Positions 32,572 through 42,713 of a stretch of DNA of 64,000 nt are shown one piece after another (position 1 is the stretch's first letter; each line of letters opens with the position of its first letter). The notes under the pieces are model-generated. The model worked only from the letters and a program-made list of their open reading frames with translations. It was not told the DNA's origin and searched no databases. The DNA comes from Plantibacter sp. PA-3-X8. Its GTDB lineage: Bacteria; Actinomycetota; Actinomycetes; Actinomycetales; Microbacteriaceae. The stretch spans positions 186,001 through 250,000 of the forward strand of contig NZ_CP033107.1 of NCBI RefSeq assembly GCF_003856975.1, read 5' to 3'. A program made the position numbers and the translations under genes.

Positions 32572-33243
32572 CTATCCGGCGACCGGTGCCAGCCGACTGA
32601 CGAACTCGTCCACGCGCAGGCGGATGTCCCGGAACGCTTCGTCGAACGCCTCGTCGGTCGCAGGCGCGGCAGGGTCGGGGATCGACCAGTGCAGGTCGTC
32701 CAGCCCGCCGAGCTCCTCGTGCGCCCGGTTGCACACGGTGATGACGAAGTCGCCGTGCCGGAGGACCTCCGCCGTCGCGCGTGGAACGCTCGGGCGGATC
32801 CGGACGCCATGGCGTGCCGCCGCCCGGACAGCGCCCGGGTTGACCTCGCTCGCCGGCCGACTACCCGCCGATGCGACGGGGACGTCGCTGCGCTCCTGCC
32901 AGAGCGCCTCCGCCATCTGCGACCGCGCCGAGTTCGCCGTGCAGACGAAGACGACCCGCGCCGGGGCGCTGATCGGTTCGGGCGCGAGGCGGTCGAACGC
33001 CCCCGGGACGAGCCGCACGTAGTTCCGGCGCCCATCGGACTCGGATCGCGACCGCGAGAGGATCCCCGCTCGCTGGAGGACGCTGAGGTGATGGGAGACG
33101 AGGTTCGAGCCCATCCCGAGGGCGAGCTGGATCTCGGTCGGCGAGAGGTCGCCGAGCGCCAGGAGGTCCACGATGCGCAGCCGCGCCGGTTCCGCGAGCG
33201 CGGCGAACTTGGACGCCCTTACCGCCAGCGACTCCACCGACAC
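32572..33243 (-). CDS. ArsR-type repressor fused to ArsC-type (low-MW phosphatase) arsenate reductase
   Basis: 223 residues from a GTG at 33243. The N-terminal winged helix (about 10-85) is ArsR-like: FAALAEPARLRIVDLLALGDLSPTEIQLALGMGSNLVSHHLSVLQRAGIL. The C-terminal domain (about 90-223) is a low-molecular-weight phosphatase/ArsC fold with the CX5R loop in VFVCTANSARSQMAEA. The typical Cys metalloid-binding motif of ArsR (ELCVCDL) is missing from the DNA-binding helix. No arsenite pump is nearby. It may act as a redox or metalloid sensor as well as an enzyme. Confidence 0.88.
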   Translation of the reverse strand: MSVESLAVRASKFAALAEPARLRIVDLLALGDLSPTEIQLALGMGSNLVSHHLSVLQRAGILSRSRSESDGRRNYVRLVPGAFDRLAPEPISAPARVVFVCTANSARSQMAEALWQERSDVPVASAGSRPASEVNPGAVRAAARHGVRIRPSVPRATAEVLRHGDFVITVCNRAHEELGGLDDLHWSIPDPAAPATDEAFDEAFRDIRLRVDEFVSRLAPVAG

Positions 33244-33251
33244 AACCCCCG

Positions 33252-33275
33252 TTGACTCAACCGTGATTGACTCAA
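33252..33275 (-). promoter_or_regulatory. Repeated TTGACTCAA operator before the ArsR-ArsC gene
   Basis: The 9-base near-palindrome TTGACTCAA occurs at 33252-33260 and 33267-33275, spaced 15 bases, next to the AT-rich AATAATAGG. It directly abuts the GTG start. The repeats fit an ArsR-family operator covering the promoter, giving autorepression. Confidence 0.65.
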
Positions 33276-33351
33276 TAATAGGCTGAGTCGTCCGTGAACA
33301 CCCCTTGAGCGATCCGCTCGAACTCACGGTCGTCGAGAAGAGGAGCTACTC

Positions 33352-33612
33352 ATGGGTCTCGGAACCGGAATCGCCCTGATCGTCATCGGCGCCATCCTCG
33401 CCTTCGCCGTGAACGTCGACGTCCCCGCTGTGGACCTCACGCTCATCGGGTACATCCTCATGGCCGCCGGCGCCGTGGTGTTCCTCATCTCGCTCGTCCT
33501 CGTGCTCCGCCGCCGACAGGTCTCCTCGACCACGCGCTCCGCCGTGGACCCCGGTAGCGGCGAACGCGTCACCCGCCGCAGCACGACCGACAACGACGGC
33601 CCCGTCCTCTGA
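33352..33612 (+). CDS. Small membrane protein, DUF6458-like
   Basis: 86 residues with two membrane segments (about 4-22 and 30-52): GLGTGIALIVIGAILAFAVN and IGYILMAAGAVVFLISLVLVL. An Arg cluster LRRRQ and a hydrophilic tail follow. This layout is typical of a small conserved actinobacterial family of unknown role. GAGGAG lies close before the ATG. First gene before the protein kinase operon, 23 bases apart. Confidence 0.8.
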   Translation: MGLGTGIALIVIGAILAFAVNVDVPAVDLTLIGYILMAAGAVVFLISLVLVLRRRQVSSTTRSAVDPGSGERVTRRSTTDNDGPVL

Positions 33613-33635
33613 CGACCGGACCGGCCGCACCACCC

Positions 33636-34871
33636 ATGACCGAACCCGCCACCGCGCCGTCCCAGAGCGGCGAACTGCTGGACGGTCGGTATCGACTCGA
33701 GCGACCGATCGGTGCCGGCGGGATGGCGACCGTCCATCTGGCGACCGACGAGGTGCTCGGGCGCAAGGTGGCGGTCAAGCTGTTCCGCCCGGGAACGACC
33801 GATGCGACCGACGGCGCCAGGACCGCCTCGGAGACGCGTCTGCTCGCGTCGCTGAACCACCCGGCCCTCGTCACCCTGTTCGACGCCAGGGTCGTGGCCG
33901 GTGACGGCTCCTACCTCGTCATGGAGCACGTCGACGGCCCGACGCTGTCCCAACGCATCGCTCGGTCGCCGCTTCCGTCGTCCGAGGTCGCCGCGATGGC
34001 CGTCGACCTCGCGGAGGCACTCCACACGGTGCACGCGGCGCGGGTCGTCCATCGCGACATCAAGCCGTCCAACGTGCTGCTGCGACCGACGATCCTGCCC
34101 CACCAGGAGTACCGCGCGAAGCTCGCCGACTTCGGCATCGCCTACCTCATCGACAGCACCCGCATGACCGCGCCGGGCTCACTGATGGGCACGGTCGCCT
34201 ACCTCAGTCCTGAGCTCGTCCGTGGAGCGGATCCGGCCCCTCCGGCCGACGTGTACGCCCTCGGACTCGTCCTCCTCGAAGCCCTGACCGGTCGCCGCGC
34301 CTACCCGCAGACCACCACGCACGAGTCGCTCATGGCACGCCTCAACGCGTCGCCGACGATCCCCGGCGAGCTCGGCTACCAGTGGAAGTCGCTGCTCACC
34401 GCGATGACCGCCGCCGATCCGGCGCAACGCCCCACCGCCCTCGACGTCGCGACGACCGTCCGCGCGATGGACCCCGTGCTCGACCCGGCGGATGTGACCG
34501 TGGCGACCTCGGCACCTGCGATGACGACGACCGCCGACCCGGCACCGACGGCAGCGACCGAGCCGCTCGTCTCGACGACGCCGTTCGAGTCGATGACAGG
34601 CGCGCGCGCCGAGACCGGCCCGACCACGGTGCTCGACGGCACTCGCCGCTCGGAGCGACGTCTCGCGGCTGGTGCACGGCGACAGGTCGCAGCGCACCAG
34701 CCGCGGCGCCTTCGACGCTGGCTGATCCTCGCGGCCGTGCTGCTGGTGATCGCGGTCGCCGTCGTCTGGTTCATCGTGTCCCAGGCACAGCCGCCCGCTC
34801 CGACGCTGCCCACCCTGCCCGAACCGTTGTCGACGCATCTGGACGAACTCCTGCGGAAGGTGACGCCATGA
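33636..34871 (+). CDS. Transmembrane Ser/Thr protein kinase (PknB-like)
   Basis: 411 residues. Kinase domain at about 15-275: Gly loop PIGAGGMATVHLA, Lys 48 in VAVKLF, HRDIKPSN with catalytic Asp near 141, DFGIAYL for metal binding and GTVAYLSPELV. A juxtamembrane linker rich in Ala/Thr/Pro (about 280-365) could be autophosphorylated. One membrane segment (RRWLILAAVLLVIAVAVVWF, about 368-388) and a very short outside tail of some 20 residues follow, so there are no PASTA sensor domains. Its stop overlaps the next start (ATGA). Confidence 0.93.
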   Translation: MTEPATAPSQSGELLDGRYRLERPIGAGGMATVHLATDEVLGRKVAVKLFRPGTTDATDGARTASETRLLASLNHPALVTLFDARVVAGDGSYLVMEHVDGPTLSQRIARSPLPSSEVAAMAVDLAEALHTVHAARVVHRDIKPSNVLLRPTILPHQEYRAKLADFGIAYLIDSTRMTAPGSLMGTVAYLSPELVRGADPAPPADVYALGLVLLEALTGRRAYPQTTTHESLMARLNASPTIPGELGYQWKSLLTAMTAADPAQRPTALDVATTVRAMDPVLDPADVTVATSAPAMTTTADPAPTAATEPLVSTTPFESMTGARAETGPTTVLDGTRRSERRLAAGARRQVAAHQPRRLRRWLILAAVLLVIAVAVVWFIVSQAQPPAPTLPTLPEPLSTHLDELLRKVTP

Positions 34872-35329
34872 GGAACTCCTGGAACCGAGGGCTCCGGCTG
34901 TTCGCAGCACCGTTGGTCGTCGTCGCCCTCCTGAGTGGCTGCGCCGGACCGGCTGCAGACCTCGACGCGAACACCGGCCGCGACCTGCAGAGTCGTGTAC
35001 TCGTGGTCGCGAACGCAGCCGCCGACGGCGACACTGCGGGCGCGCTCGCGGCTCTCGACGCGCTCGAGGCGCAGATGGCCGCTGCTGAGGCGGCTGGGAC
35101 CGTTTCGGCGACCCGAGCCGCGGACATCCGTGCGGCGATCGCGCTCGTCCGCGCCGACCTCTCCCCCGCGGTCGAGACCCCGACGCCGACCCCGGAACCC
35201 AGTTCGGTCGCGCCGGCCGAACCCGCTGCACCGGTCGAAGACGACGGAGGCGGGGACGATTCCGGGAACAACGGGAACAACGGGAACAACGGCAACAACG
35301 GCAAGAACAAGGACAAGAAGGACAAATGA
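34868..35329 (+). CDS. Lipoprotein with acidic/Asn-Gly repeat and Lys-rich tail
   Basis: 153 residues. Lipobox LLSGC near residue 24, a helical Ala-rich domain (about 30-105) similar to actinobacterial secreted helical domains found beside kinases, a Pro/Thr linker, then DDGGGDDSG, four NNG repeats and a Lys-rich end (KNKDKKDK). The DNA repeat GGGAACAAC (35265-35300) encodes the NNG units. ATGA-coupled to the kinase before and to the SRPBCC gene after it, so it is likely a partner or substrate of the kinase system. Confidence 0.8.
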   Translation: MRNSWNRGLRLFAAPLVVVALLSGCAGPAADLDANTGRDLQSRVLVVANAAADGDTAGALAALDALEAQMAAAEAAGTVSATRAADIRAAIALVRADLSPAVETPTPTPEPSSVAPAEPAAPVEDDGGGDDSGNNGNNGNNGNNGKNKDKKDK

Positions 35330-35889
35330 AGCGACGAGGAAGCACCGACTCCGCCCCCGACGACGGATCGTTCGAGCCCGGGGACGAAGAGACGGCGAAG
35401 CGAACCCGTACGGCGGAGGACGGGGTCTCGACCGTCCAGCACAGCATCATCGTCGACCTCCCCATCGCCGCCGTCTACAAGCAGTGGGTCGACTTCGAGT
35501 CGTACCCGGAGTTCTTGCCGGCCGTACGCGAGGTGAAGCTGACCGGCGAGGTCTACAGTCGCTGGACCGTCGCGATCAGCAAGCTCTCGCGGCAGTTCCT
35601 CGTCGAGATCCTGGAGCAGCTCCCCGAGGAGCGTCTGGTCTGGCGCACCATCGAGGGCGACGTCTGGTTCAGTGGCGACGCCACCTTCGACGCGATCGAC
35701 AAGCAGCAGACCCGCGTGGACGTCACTGTGCACTGGAAGCCGGTGTCCGCGGTGGAGCGGACCGCTGCGGCGCTCGGGCTCGCCGGACGGGTCGTCCGTG
35801 GGGCGCTCGAGGCGTTCAAGACCTACATCGAGTCGACCGGCGGCCCCTCGGGTCACTCCCGCATCAAGGTCGTCTCCCCGAAGGGCTAG
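35326..35889 (+). CDS. SRPBCC/START-like lipid- or ligand-binding protein
   Basis: 187 residues. A charged, presumably unstructured N-terminus (about 1-35) is followed by a polyketide-cyclase/dehydrase-type fold: VQHSIIVDLPIAAVYKQWVDFESYPEFLPAVREVKLTG is at about 36-73, with RLVWRTIEGDVWFSGDATFDAI after it. Such proteins bind hydrophobic ligands and often affect membrane or cell-wall physiology. Third gene of the kinase-lipoprotein operon with a four-base overlap. No enzyme activity can be assigned. Confidence 0.82.
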   Translation: MKRRGSTDSAPDDGSFEPGDEETAKRTRTAEDGVSTVQHSIIVDLPIAAVYKQWVDFESYPEFLPAVREVKLTGEVYSRWTVAISKLSRQFLVEILEQLPEERLVWRTIEGDVWFSGDATFDAIDKQQTRVDVTVHWKPVSAVERTAAALGLAGRVVRGALEAFKTYIESTGGPSGHSRIKVVSPKG

Positions 35890-35906
35890 CCGTCGGCCCC
35901 ACCTGA

Positions 35907-36701
35907 TCAGCTCATGAACGGTCGCAGGTCCGGATAGCCGGTGGTCTGCCAGGCACCGTCGACGACGAGGTTGTCGCCCGAGATGTACGACGCGTCGTCG
36001 CTCGCGAGGAACAGGGCGGCTGCGGCGATCTCCTCCGGCGCAGCCGCACGTCGGAGCGGGATGCGCTCGTCGTACGCGGCCTGCACACCGGGGATGTCGG
36101 TCAGCGACTTCGTCAACGGCGTCGCGACGAGACCCGGCGACACGGCGTTCACCCGGATGCCATGCTCACCGAGCTCGAGCGCCGCCTGCTTGGTCAACAT
36201 GACCGCGCCGGCCTTCGACGCCGTGTAGCCGACGCCGAAGTGCATGGGGACGAGCGAGTTGAGCGAAGCGATGTTGACGATCGACCCGGCCTTGCCCTCG
36301 GCGAGGAACTGACGGGCGGCGAGCCGGGTGCCGTTGAAGGCGCTGTAGAGGTTCAGTCGGACCGTGAAGTCCCAGTCCTCGAAGGAGATGTCGGTGATCG
36401 TCCCGGCGCGCGACCCACCGGCGACGTTGAAGAGCGTGTCGAGCGTGCCGAAGCGTTCGACGGTCTCGGCGACCAGCGCGGAGAAGTCAGCCTCGTCGGT
36501 CACGTCGGTGCGCCGACCCCACACGCGATCGCCGAAGGTCTCGGCGGCACGCGCGATGAGCTCGGCATTGATGTCCGCGACGACGACCGAGGCGCCCTCG
36601 GCGACCAGCCGTTCGGTGATCTTCGCCCCGATGCCGGACACGCCCCCGGTGACGATCGCGACCTTGCCGGCGAACCGGCCCTGGATTGATGCATTCGACA
36701 T
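35907..36701 (-). CDS. Short-chain dehydrogenase/reductase
   Basis: 264 residues. Cofactor motif VTGGVSGIGAKI, Asp in VVVADIN (NAD preference), NVAGGS, catalytic Ser in VNIASLNSL, the YTASKAG Tyr/Lys pair and C-terminal SGDNLVVDGAWQTTGYP. Substrate not predictable. It lies just upstream, on the same strand, of the DHA2 exporter, but a strong hairpin (36800-36838) separates the two. A possible operator is at 36755-36776. Confidence 0.85.
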   Translation of the reverse strand: MSNASIQGRFAGKVAIVTGGVSGIGAKITERLVAEGASVVVADINAELIARAAETFGDRVWGRRTDVTDEADFSALVAETVERFGTLDTLFNVAGGSRAGTITDISFEDWDFTVRLNLYSAFNGTRLAARQFLAEGKAGSIVNIASLNSLVPMHFGVGYTASKAGAVMLTKQAALELGEHGIRVNAVSPGLVATPLTKSLTDIPGVQAAYDERIPLRRAAAPEEIAAAALFLASDDASYISGDNLVVDGAWQTTGYPDLRPFMS

Positions 36702-36754
36702 GATGCCGCTCCGTTCTGCTCACCGGCTCTGGCGAGCACCCCCAGCATACGCAT

Positions 36755-36776
36755 CTATCAGTCACATGTCAGATAG
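36755..36776 (-). promoter_or_regulatory. Imperfect palindrome upstream of the SDR gene
   Basis: CTATC at 36755-36759 and GATAG at 36772-36776 flank GTCACATGTCA; 8 of 11 positions match between half-sites. It is AT-rich for this genome and 55 bases from the SDR start, so it may bind a TetR-type regulator. Neither TetR gene nearby can be linked to it with certainty. Confidence 0.4.
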
Positions 36777-36799
36777 TTTCAGGCAGTCCTCAGCATGAC

Positions 36800-36838
36800 G
36801 ACGCCGGCCCCGGGACGACGTGTCCCAGGGCCGGCGTC
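36800..36838 (-). terminator. Hairpin downstream of the DHA2 exporter gene
   Basis: GACGCCGGCCC (36800-36810) pairs with GGGCCGGCGTC (36828-36838), and the stem continues inward through GGGAC/GTCCC after one C-A mismatch. It follows the exporter stop by 17 bases on the minus strand. No T-run. Confidence 0.7.
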
Positions 36839-36854
36839 AGGCAGCGGCCGAGTC

Positions 36855-39268
<2,414 letters not shown>

Positions 39269-39272
39269 CACG

Positions 39273-39290
39273 AAGTGCAGTATTGCACTT
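39273..39290. promoter_or_regulatory. TetR operator AAGTGCA-N4-TGCACTT
   Basis: AAGTGCA (39273-39279) and TGCACTT (39284-39290) are perfect inverted repeats with GTAT in the middle. The site is five bases before the TetR start codon. A further TTGCACT (39257-39263) and GTGCAAC (39301-39307) flank it, suggesting a second degenerate site. Confidence 0.75.
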
Positions 39291-39351
39291 TCCGAGCCGG
39301 GGTGCAACTTGGCGCACGAGCCGACTGGTCGGGCATCACTAGAGTGAACGC

Positions 39352-39942
39352 ATGGACCCTCGTCAGGCACGAACTCGCAGTGCCCTTCGCGACGCGATCC
39401 ACACCCTCGCGGCGGCGAAGCGCATCGATCAGGTGACCGTTGCGGAGGTGTCCCGGGTGGCGGGGATCACCCGCGACACCTTCTACCGTCACGCCGCGAC
39501 GCCCGTCCACCTGCTCGCCGACGTGCTCGGCGAGGAACTGGATGAGACACTCCAGGCGCACGCCGATCTGCCGGCGCACAGCGACTCGACGCTGAGCGTC
39601 TTCGACGAGTCCGAACGCGACCTCCTGCGTCACGTCGCCGAGCACGCGACGATCTACCGCAACGCCATGCACCCCCGGCTCATCGGACCCCTGCGTGACG
39701 CGCTCACCGAGCGGATCGAGCAGGCGCTCGCGCACCACCTCGACCGGCACCCGCACATCGCCCCACCTCGCGAGGACGGCATCACGCCCGAGCGACACGT
39801 GCGGATGCTCGTGGCCTACGCCGGCGCCGGCACCGTCGCGGCGATCGAGGAGTGGCTCCGGTCCGGCGACCTCGACGACATCGACGCGGCGGCCCGCACC
39901 GTCATCGCGGCCTCCCCCGCCTGGTGGCTCGGCCGCTCCTGA
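39352..39942 (+). CDS. TetR/AcrR-family regulator
   Basis: 196 residues. HTH seen in RIDQVTVAEVSRVAGITRDTFYRHAATPVHLLADVL near residues 24-59, followed by a TetR C-terminal domain with HPRLIGPLRDALTERIEQAL and a hydrophobic core GAGTVAAIEEWLRSGD. Divergent from the exporter regulator. No obvious target gene; the following gene is a lipoprotein 227 bases away, with a repeat element in between. Confidence 0.85.
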   Translation: MDPRQARTRSALRDAIHTLAAAKRIDQVTVAEVSRVAGITRDTFYRHAATPVHLLADVLGEELDETLQAHADLPAHSDSTLSVFDESERDLLRHVAEHATIYRNAMHPRLIGPLRDALTERIEQALAHHLDRHPHIAPPREDGITPERHVRMLVAYAGAGTVAAIEEWLRSGDLDDIDAAARTVIAASPAWWLGRS

Positions 39943-39963
39943 CCCCGGCGCCTGGGCCTGGGC

Positions 39964-40083
39964 CTGACGCCAGCGCGGTGCGCTGACGCGAGCGCGGGTC
40001 CCTCACGTGAGCGCGCCCCTCCGGAGACCCGCGCTCACCTACCCTGGGGTGCGCTCACGCCAGCGCACCGCGCTGGCACAACG
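39964..40083. repeat. 120-base palindromic element, copy B
   Basis: Ends carry GCCAGCGCGGTGCGCTGACG and its inverse, as in copy A (17281-17417). The interior also matches (CACGTGAGCGCG, GAGACCCGCGCTCAC). Lies 20 bases past the TetR stop and may double as its terminator. Confidence 0.75.
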
Positions 40084-40169
40084 GCCTCATGCGCGACATA
40101 TGTCGGTGTAGGCATATCTGCACTGTGGATAACCCGGGCGGCCGCTTCGACCGCCCGTAGCGTCGAGGG

Positions 40170-40727
40170 ATGTCAACGATCTCCTCACCTCGAACCCTCT
40201 CCACACTTGCACTAGCGGTGGGACTCCTCGCGCTCACCGCGTGCACGGAAGTCGAACCGGCTCCCCCTCCGAGCAGCACTCCGCCGGTCTTCGAGAACGA
40301 GGAACAGGCCCTGGCTGCGGTGACGGAGACGGTTGGTTCCTTTGTCACCGTCGTCAACACAATTGGCGCCGAAGGCGGACAAAACCCAGAACGGCTCGAC
40401 CACCTTCTCGCGCCCGATCTGAAGGAAGCAGAGACCGCAGGATTCGTAGACATGGCCGCGAAGGGCTGGAGAACCACAGGCGAAGCCACCCTTCGGCGCG
40501 TCGAGCTCGCTCAGTGGTGGCCTCGGCCCGACGCTGTCGGTGTGATCGCGATTGCTCAAGCGTGCATCGACTACACCGGCGTCGATGTTCTGGACTCCGG
40601 CGGAACCTCAGTCGTCAATCCAGAGCGAGATCAACTCCGCTCAACAGAGCTTCAGCTCACCGCAGCGGACGGGGAAGTGCTGATTTCCACGAAGAAGCCT
40701 GTCCCGGAAAGCGAGATCTGCTCATGA
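40170..40727 (+). CDS. Putative lipoprotein of unknown function
   Basis: 185 residues. Lipoprotein signal with LALTAC near residue 24, a Pro/Ser linker, then a soluble domain containing EQALAAVTETVGSFVTVVNTI and a Cys pair (AQACIDYTG, SEICS). No family recognised. Codon use is clearly less GC-rich than surrounding genes (more A/T at third positions), suggesting recent acquisition or weak selection. Its stop overlaps the next start (ATGA), so both products may work together at the surface. Confidence 0.75.
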   Translation: MSTISSPRTLSTLALAVGLLALTACTEVEPAPPPSSTPPVFENEEQALAAVTETVGSFVTVVNTIGAEGGQNPERLDHLLAPDLKEAETAGFVDMAAKGWRTTGEATLRRVELAQWWPRPDAVGVIAIAQACIDYTGVDVLDSGGTSVVNPERDQLRSTELQLTAADGEVLISTKKPVPESEICS

Positions 40728-41569
40728 CCAGAAGGCTCGCTACGGTACTCGCACTGATCGCCGTTGTATCACTCACTGCTCCGGTCACGTCGGCGTCTGC
40801 AAACAGCTGCACCGAGGTGGACTACATGAATGGCGCTTGCATCGGCAACGGCTCGGTCGACATCGGGGGCAGCGTCGAGCGGCCTGGTTCGGGTGGAGGC
40901 GGTGGTTCCGGTGGCGGAACCGGCGGAGGCGACTACGAAGGCGGAGGCTCGGCCGAGCTGCCGCCCGGTGTGACCGACGGGCCCAACGGTGAGCGGACGG
41001 TCTGCAGCCTCATGCGGCCGGACGAGTGCTACACCTTCACCCCCGGCGACCTCGGCACCGACCTCGAAGCAGCGCCGGCGGCCCCCGTCACGATCCGCGA
41101 CGTCGCCAGCTTCGCCCCCGCCGCCCCCACCGTCACCACCGAACCCGCCGCCTGGGGTGTCCGCGGGCTCCACACCAACGTCATCGCAGCTGCTTCCGGC
41201 CACACCCGCACCGGCACCCTCCTCGGCCAGGTCGCAGAGGTGAACTTCATCCCCATCGGCTTCACCTTCGACTACGGCGACGGCGAGAGTGCGACCGTCC
41301 GGACCGGCGGATCCTCCTGGGCCGCCCTCGGACTGGCCGAGTTCTCCAAGACCCCCACCAGCCACCGCTACACGACGGTCGGGACCAAGACCATCACCAC
41401 GGAGGTCGAGTACGCCGCCGAATACCGCATCGGCGACAGCGGGTGGCTTCCCGTCGTCGGAACCCTCTCGATCCCGACCGAAGAACCCCACACGGTCCAG
41501 ATCGTCCGCAACTCGACCGTCGGCGTCGACAAACCCTGCCGACCCGGCAAACCCGCCATCGGCTGCTGA
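40724..41569 (+). CDS. Secreted protein with Gly-rich linker, unknown function
   Basis: 281 residues. Signal peptide about 1-27 (LATVLALIAVVSLTAPVTSASA). A Gly/Ser-rich stretch at about 55-85 follows, then a beta-rich domain with FTFDYGDGESATV and THRYTTVG-like strand pattern resembling a PKD/Ig-type fold. Four Cys are visible (CTEVDYMNGAC, CSLMRPDEC) plus CRPGKPAIGC at the end, so it is likely disulfide-bonded. The 5' part keeps the lower GC of the upstream gene. Coupled by a four-base overlap. Confidence 0.75.
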   Translation: MTRRLATVLALIAVVSLTAPVTSASANSCTEVDYMNGACIGNGSVDIGGSVERPGSGGGGGSGGGTGGGDYEGGGSAELPPGVTDGPNGERTVCSLMRPDECYTFTPGDLGTDLEAAPAAPVTIRDVASFAPAAPTVTTEPAAWGVRGLHTNVIAAASGHTRTGTLLGQVAEVNFIPIGFTFDYGDGESATVRTGGSSWAALGLAEFSKTPTSHRYTTVGTKTITTEVEYAAEYRIGDSGWLPVVGTLSIPTEEPHTVQIVRNSTVGVDKPCRPGKPAIGC

Positions 41570-41605
41570 ACCCGCGACCGAAACCGTGCTCGAGCCCGGT
41601 CTGGG

Positions 41606-42655
41606 TCAGATGAGCCCCTCGCGACCGCCCGACACCCAGTTCGGGTCGGCGGCCCGCGGACCGCTCACCTGGTCGGCGTAGGTGTCGATCTCGGCTCGGA
41701 TCTCGTCCGTCAGCTCAACCTGGAACGCCTCGAGGTTCGCGTGCAGGTGCGCGACGCTCCGGGTGCCGGGGATCGAGACGACCCGTGCGCCGAGCTGTTG
41801 TCCTCGGTCGTGCACCCAGGCGAGCGCGAGCGCCTCCGCGGTCGTCCCGATGCGGTGAGCGAGGGTGCGGAAGCGGGCCGCCAGTTCGAGGTTTGCCGCG
41901 AGGTGTTCGGGCTGGAAGCGCGGGAAGTTCGCTCGCGTCCCCCCGAGCGGCACCGTCTCGGCCGTGAAGTCCTCGGTGAACAGCCCGCGCGACAGCGGCG
42001 AGAACGCGACGACCGTCACGCCGAGCTCCGCCGCCGTCGGGACGACGTAGGTCTCGATGTCGCGGCTGACGATGCTCCACTCGGACTGGATCGCCGCGAT
42101 CGGGTGCACGGCGTGGGCGCGGCGGAGTTCGTCGCCCGTCGCCTCGGACAGACCGATGCGGAGCACCTTGCCGCCGGCGACCAGTTCGGCGAGCGCCCCC
42201 ACCGTCTCCTCGATCGGGATGTCGGGGTCGACGCGGTGCTGGTAGTAGAGGTCGAGGTGGTCGGTGCCGAGGCGGGTGAGCGTCCCGTCGATCTGCTCGT
42301 GGAGGTGGGTGCGGTCGCCACGGATCCCTCGTTTGCCGATGCCGCCGCCGGTGACGATGCCCACCTTGGACGCGAGGAAGACGTCGTCGCGGCGCCCGGT
42401 CAGGTACCGGCCGAGGAGTTCCTCGCTGCGGCCGTCCCCGTAGACGTTCGCAGTGTCGATGAGGTTCACGCCGCTCGCCAGGGTGGCGTCGAGGATGGCG
42501 GTGACATCGGCGTCGGCGATCGCCCCGTAGGTACCGGCGATGGACATCGCGCCGTACCCGATGGCGCCGACCTCCGTGGTGGTGTCGCCCGCGCCGATCG
42601 TGGTCGAGGGCAGCGCGGTCGTGGACGGCTCAGTGGCCAGGGGTGCTTCGCTCAT
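41606..42655 (-). CDS. Aldo/keto reductase
   Basis: 349 residues. Catalytic tetrad is visible: Asp and Tyr in LIDTANVYGDGRSEELLG, Lys in FLASKVGI and His in DLYYQHRVDP. NADPH-binding region near IPGTRSVAHLHANL. Resembles the AKR13/YajO-type branch acting on small aldehydes or ketones. About 25 extra N-terminal residues (Thr/Ser-rich). Stands alone; no hint of a specific substrate. Confidence 0.9.
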   Translation of the reverse strand: MSEAPLATEPSTTALPSTTIGAGDTTTEVGAIGYGAMSIAGTYGAIADADVTAILDATLASGVNLIDTANVYGDGRSEELLGRYLTGRRDDVFLASKVGIVTGGGIGKRGIRGDRTHLHEQIDGTLTRLGTDHLDLYYQHRVDPDIPIEETVGALAELVAGGKVLRIGLSEATGDELRRAHAVHPIAAIQSEWSIVSRDIETYVVPTAAELGVTVVAFSPLSRGLFTEDFTAETVPLGGTRANFPRFQPEHLAANLELAARFRTLAHRIGTTAEALALAWVHDRGQQLGARVVSIPGTRSVAHLHANLEAFQVELTDEIRAEIDTYADQVSGPRAADPNWVSGGREGLI

Positions 42656-42713
42656 GGATTCACCGTACGACTTCAGGACAGGTTCGACGTCCGGTTCGTC
42701 ACGCGGTGCAACG

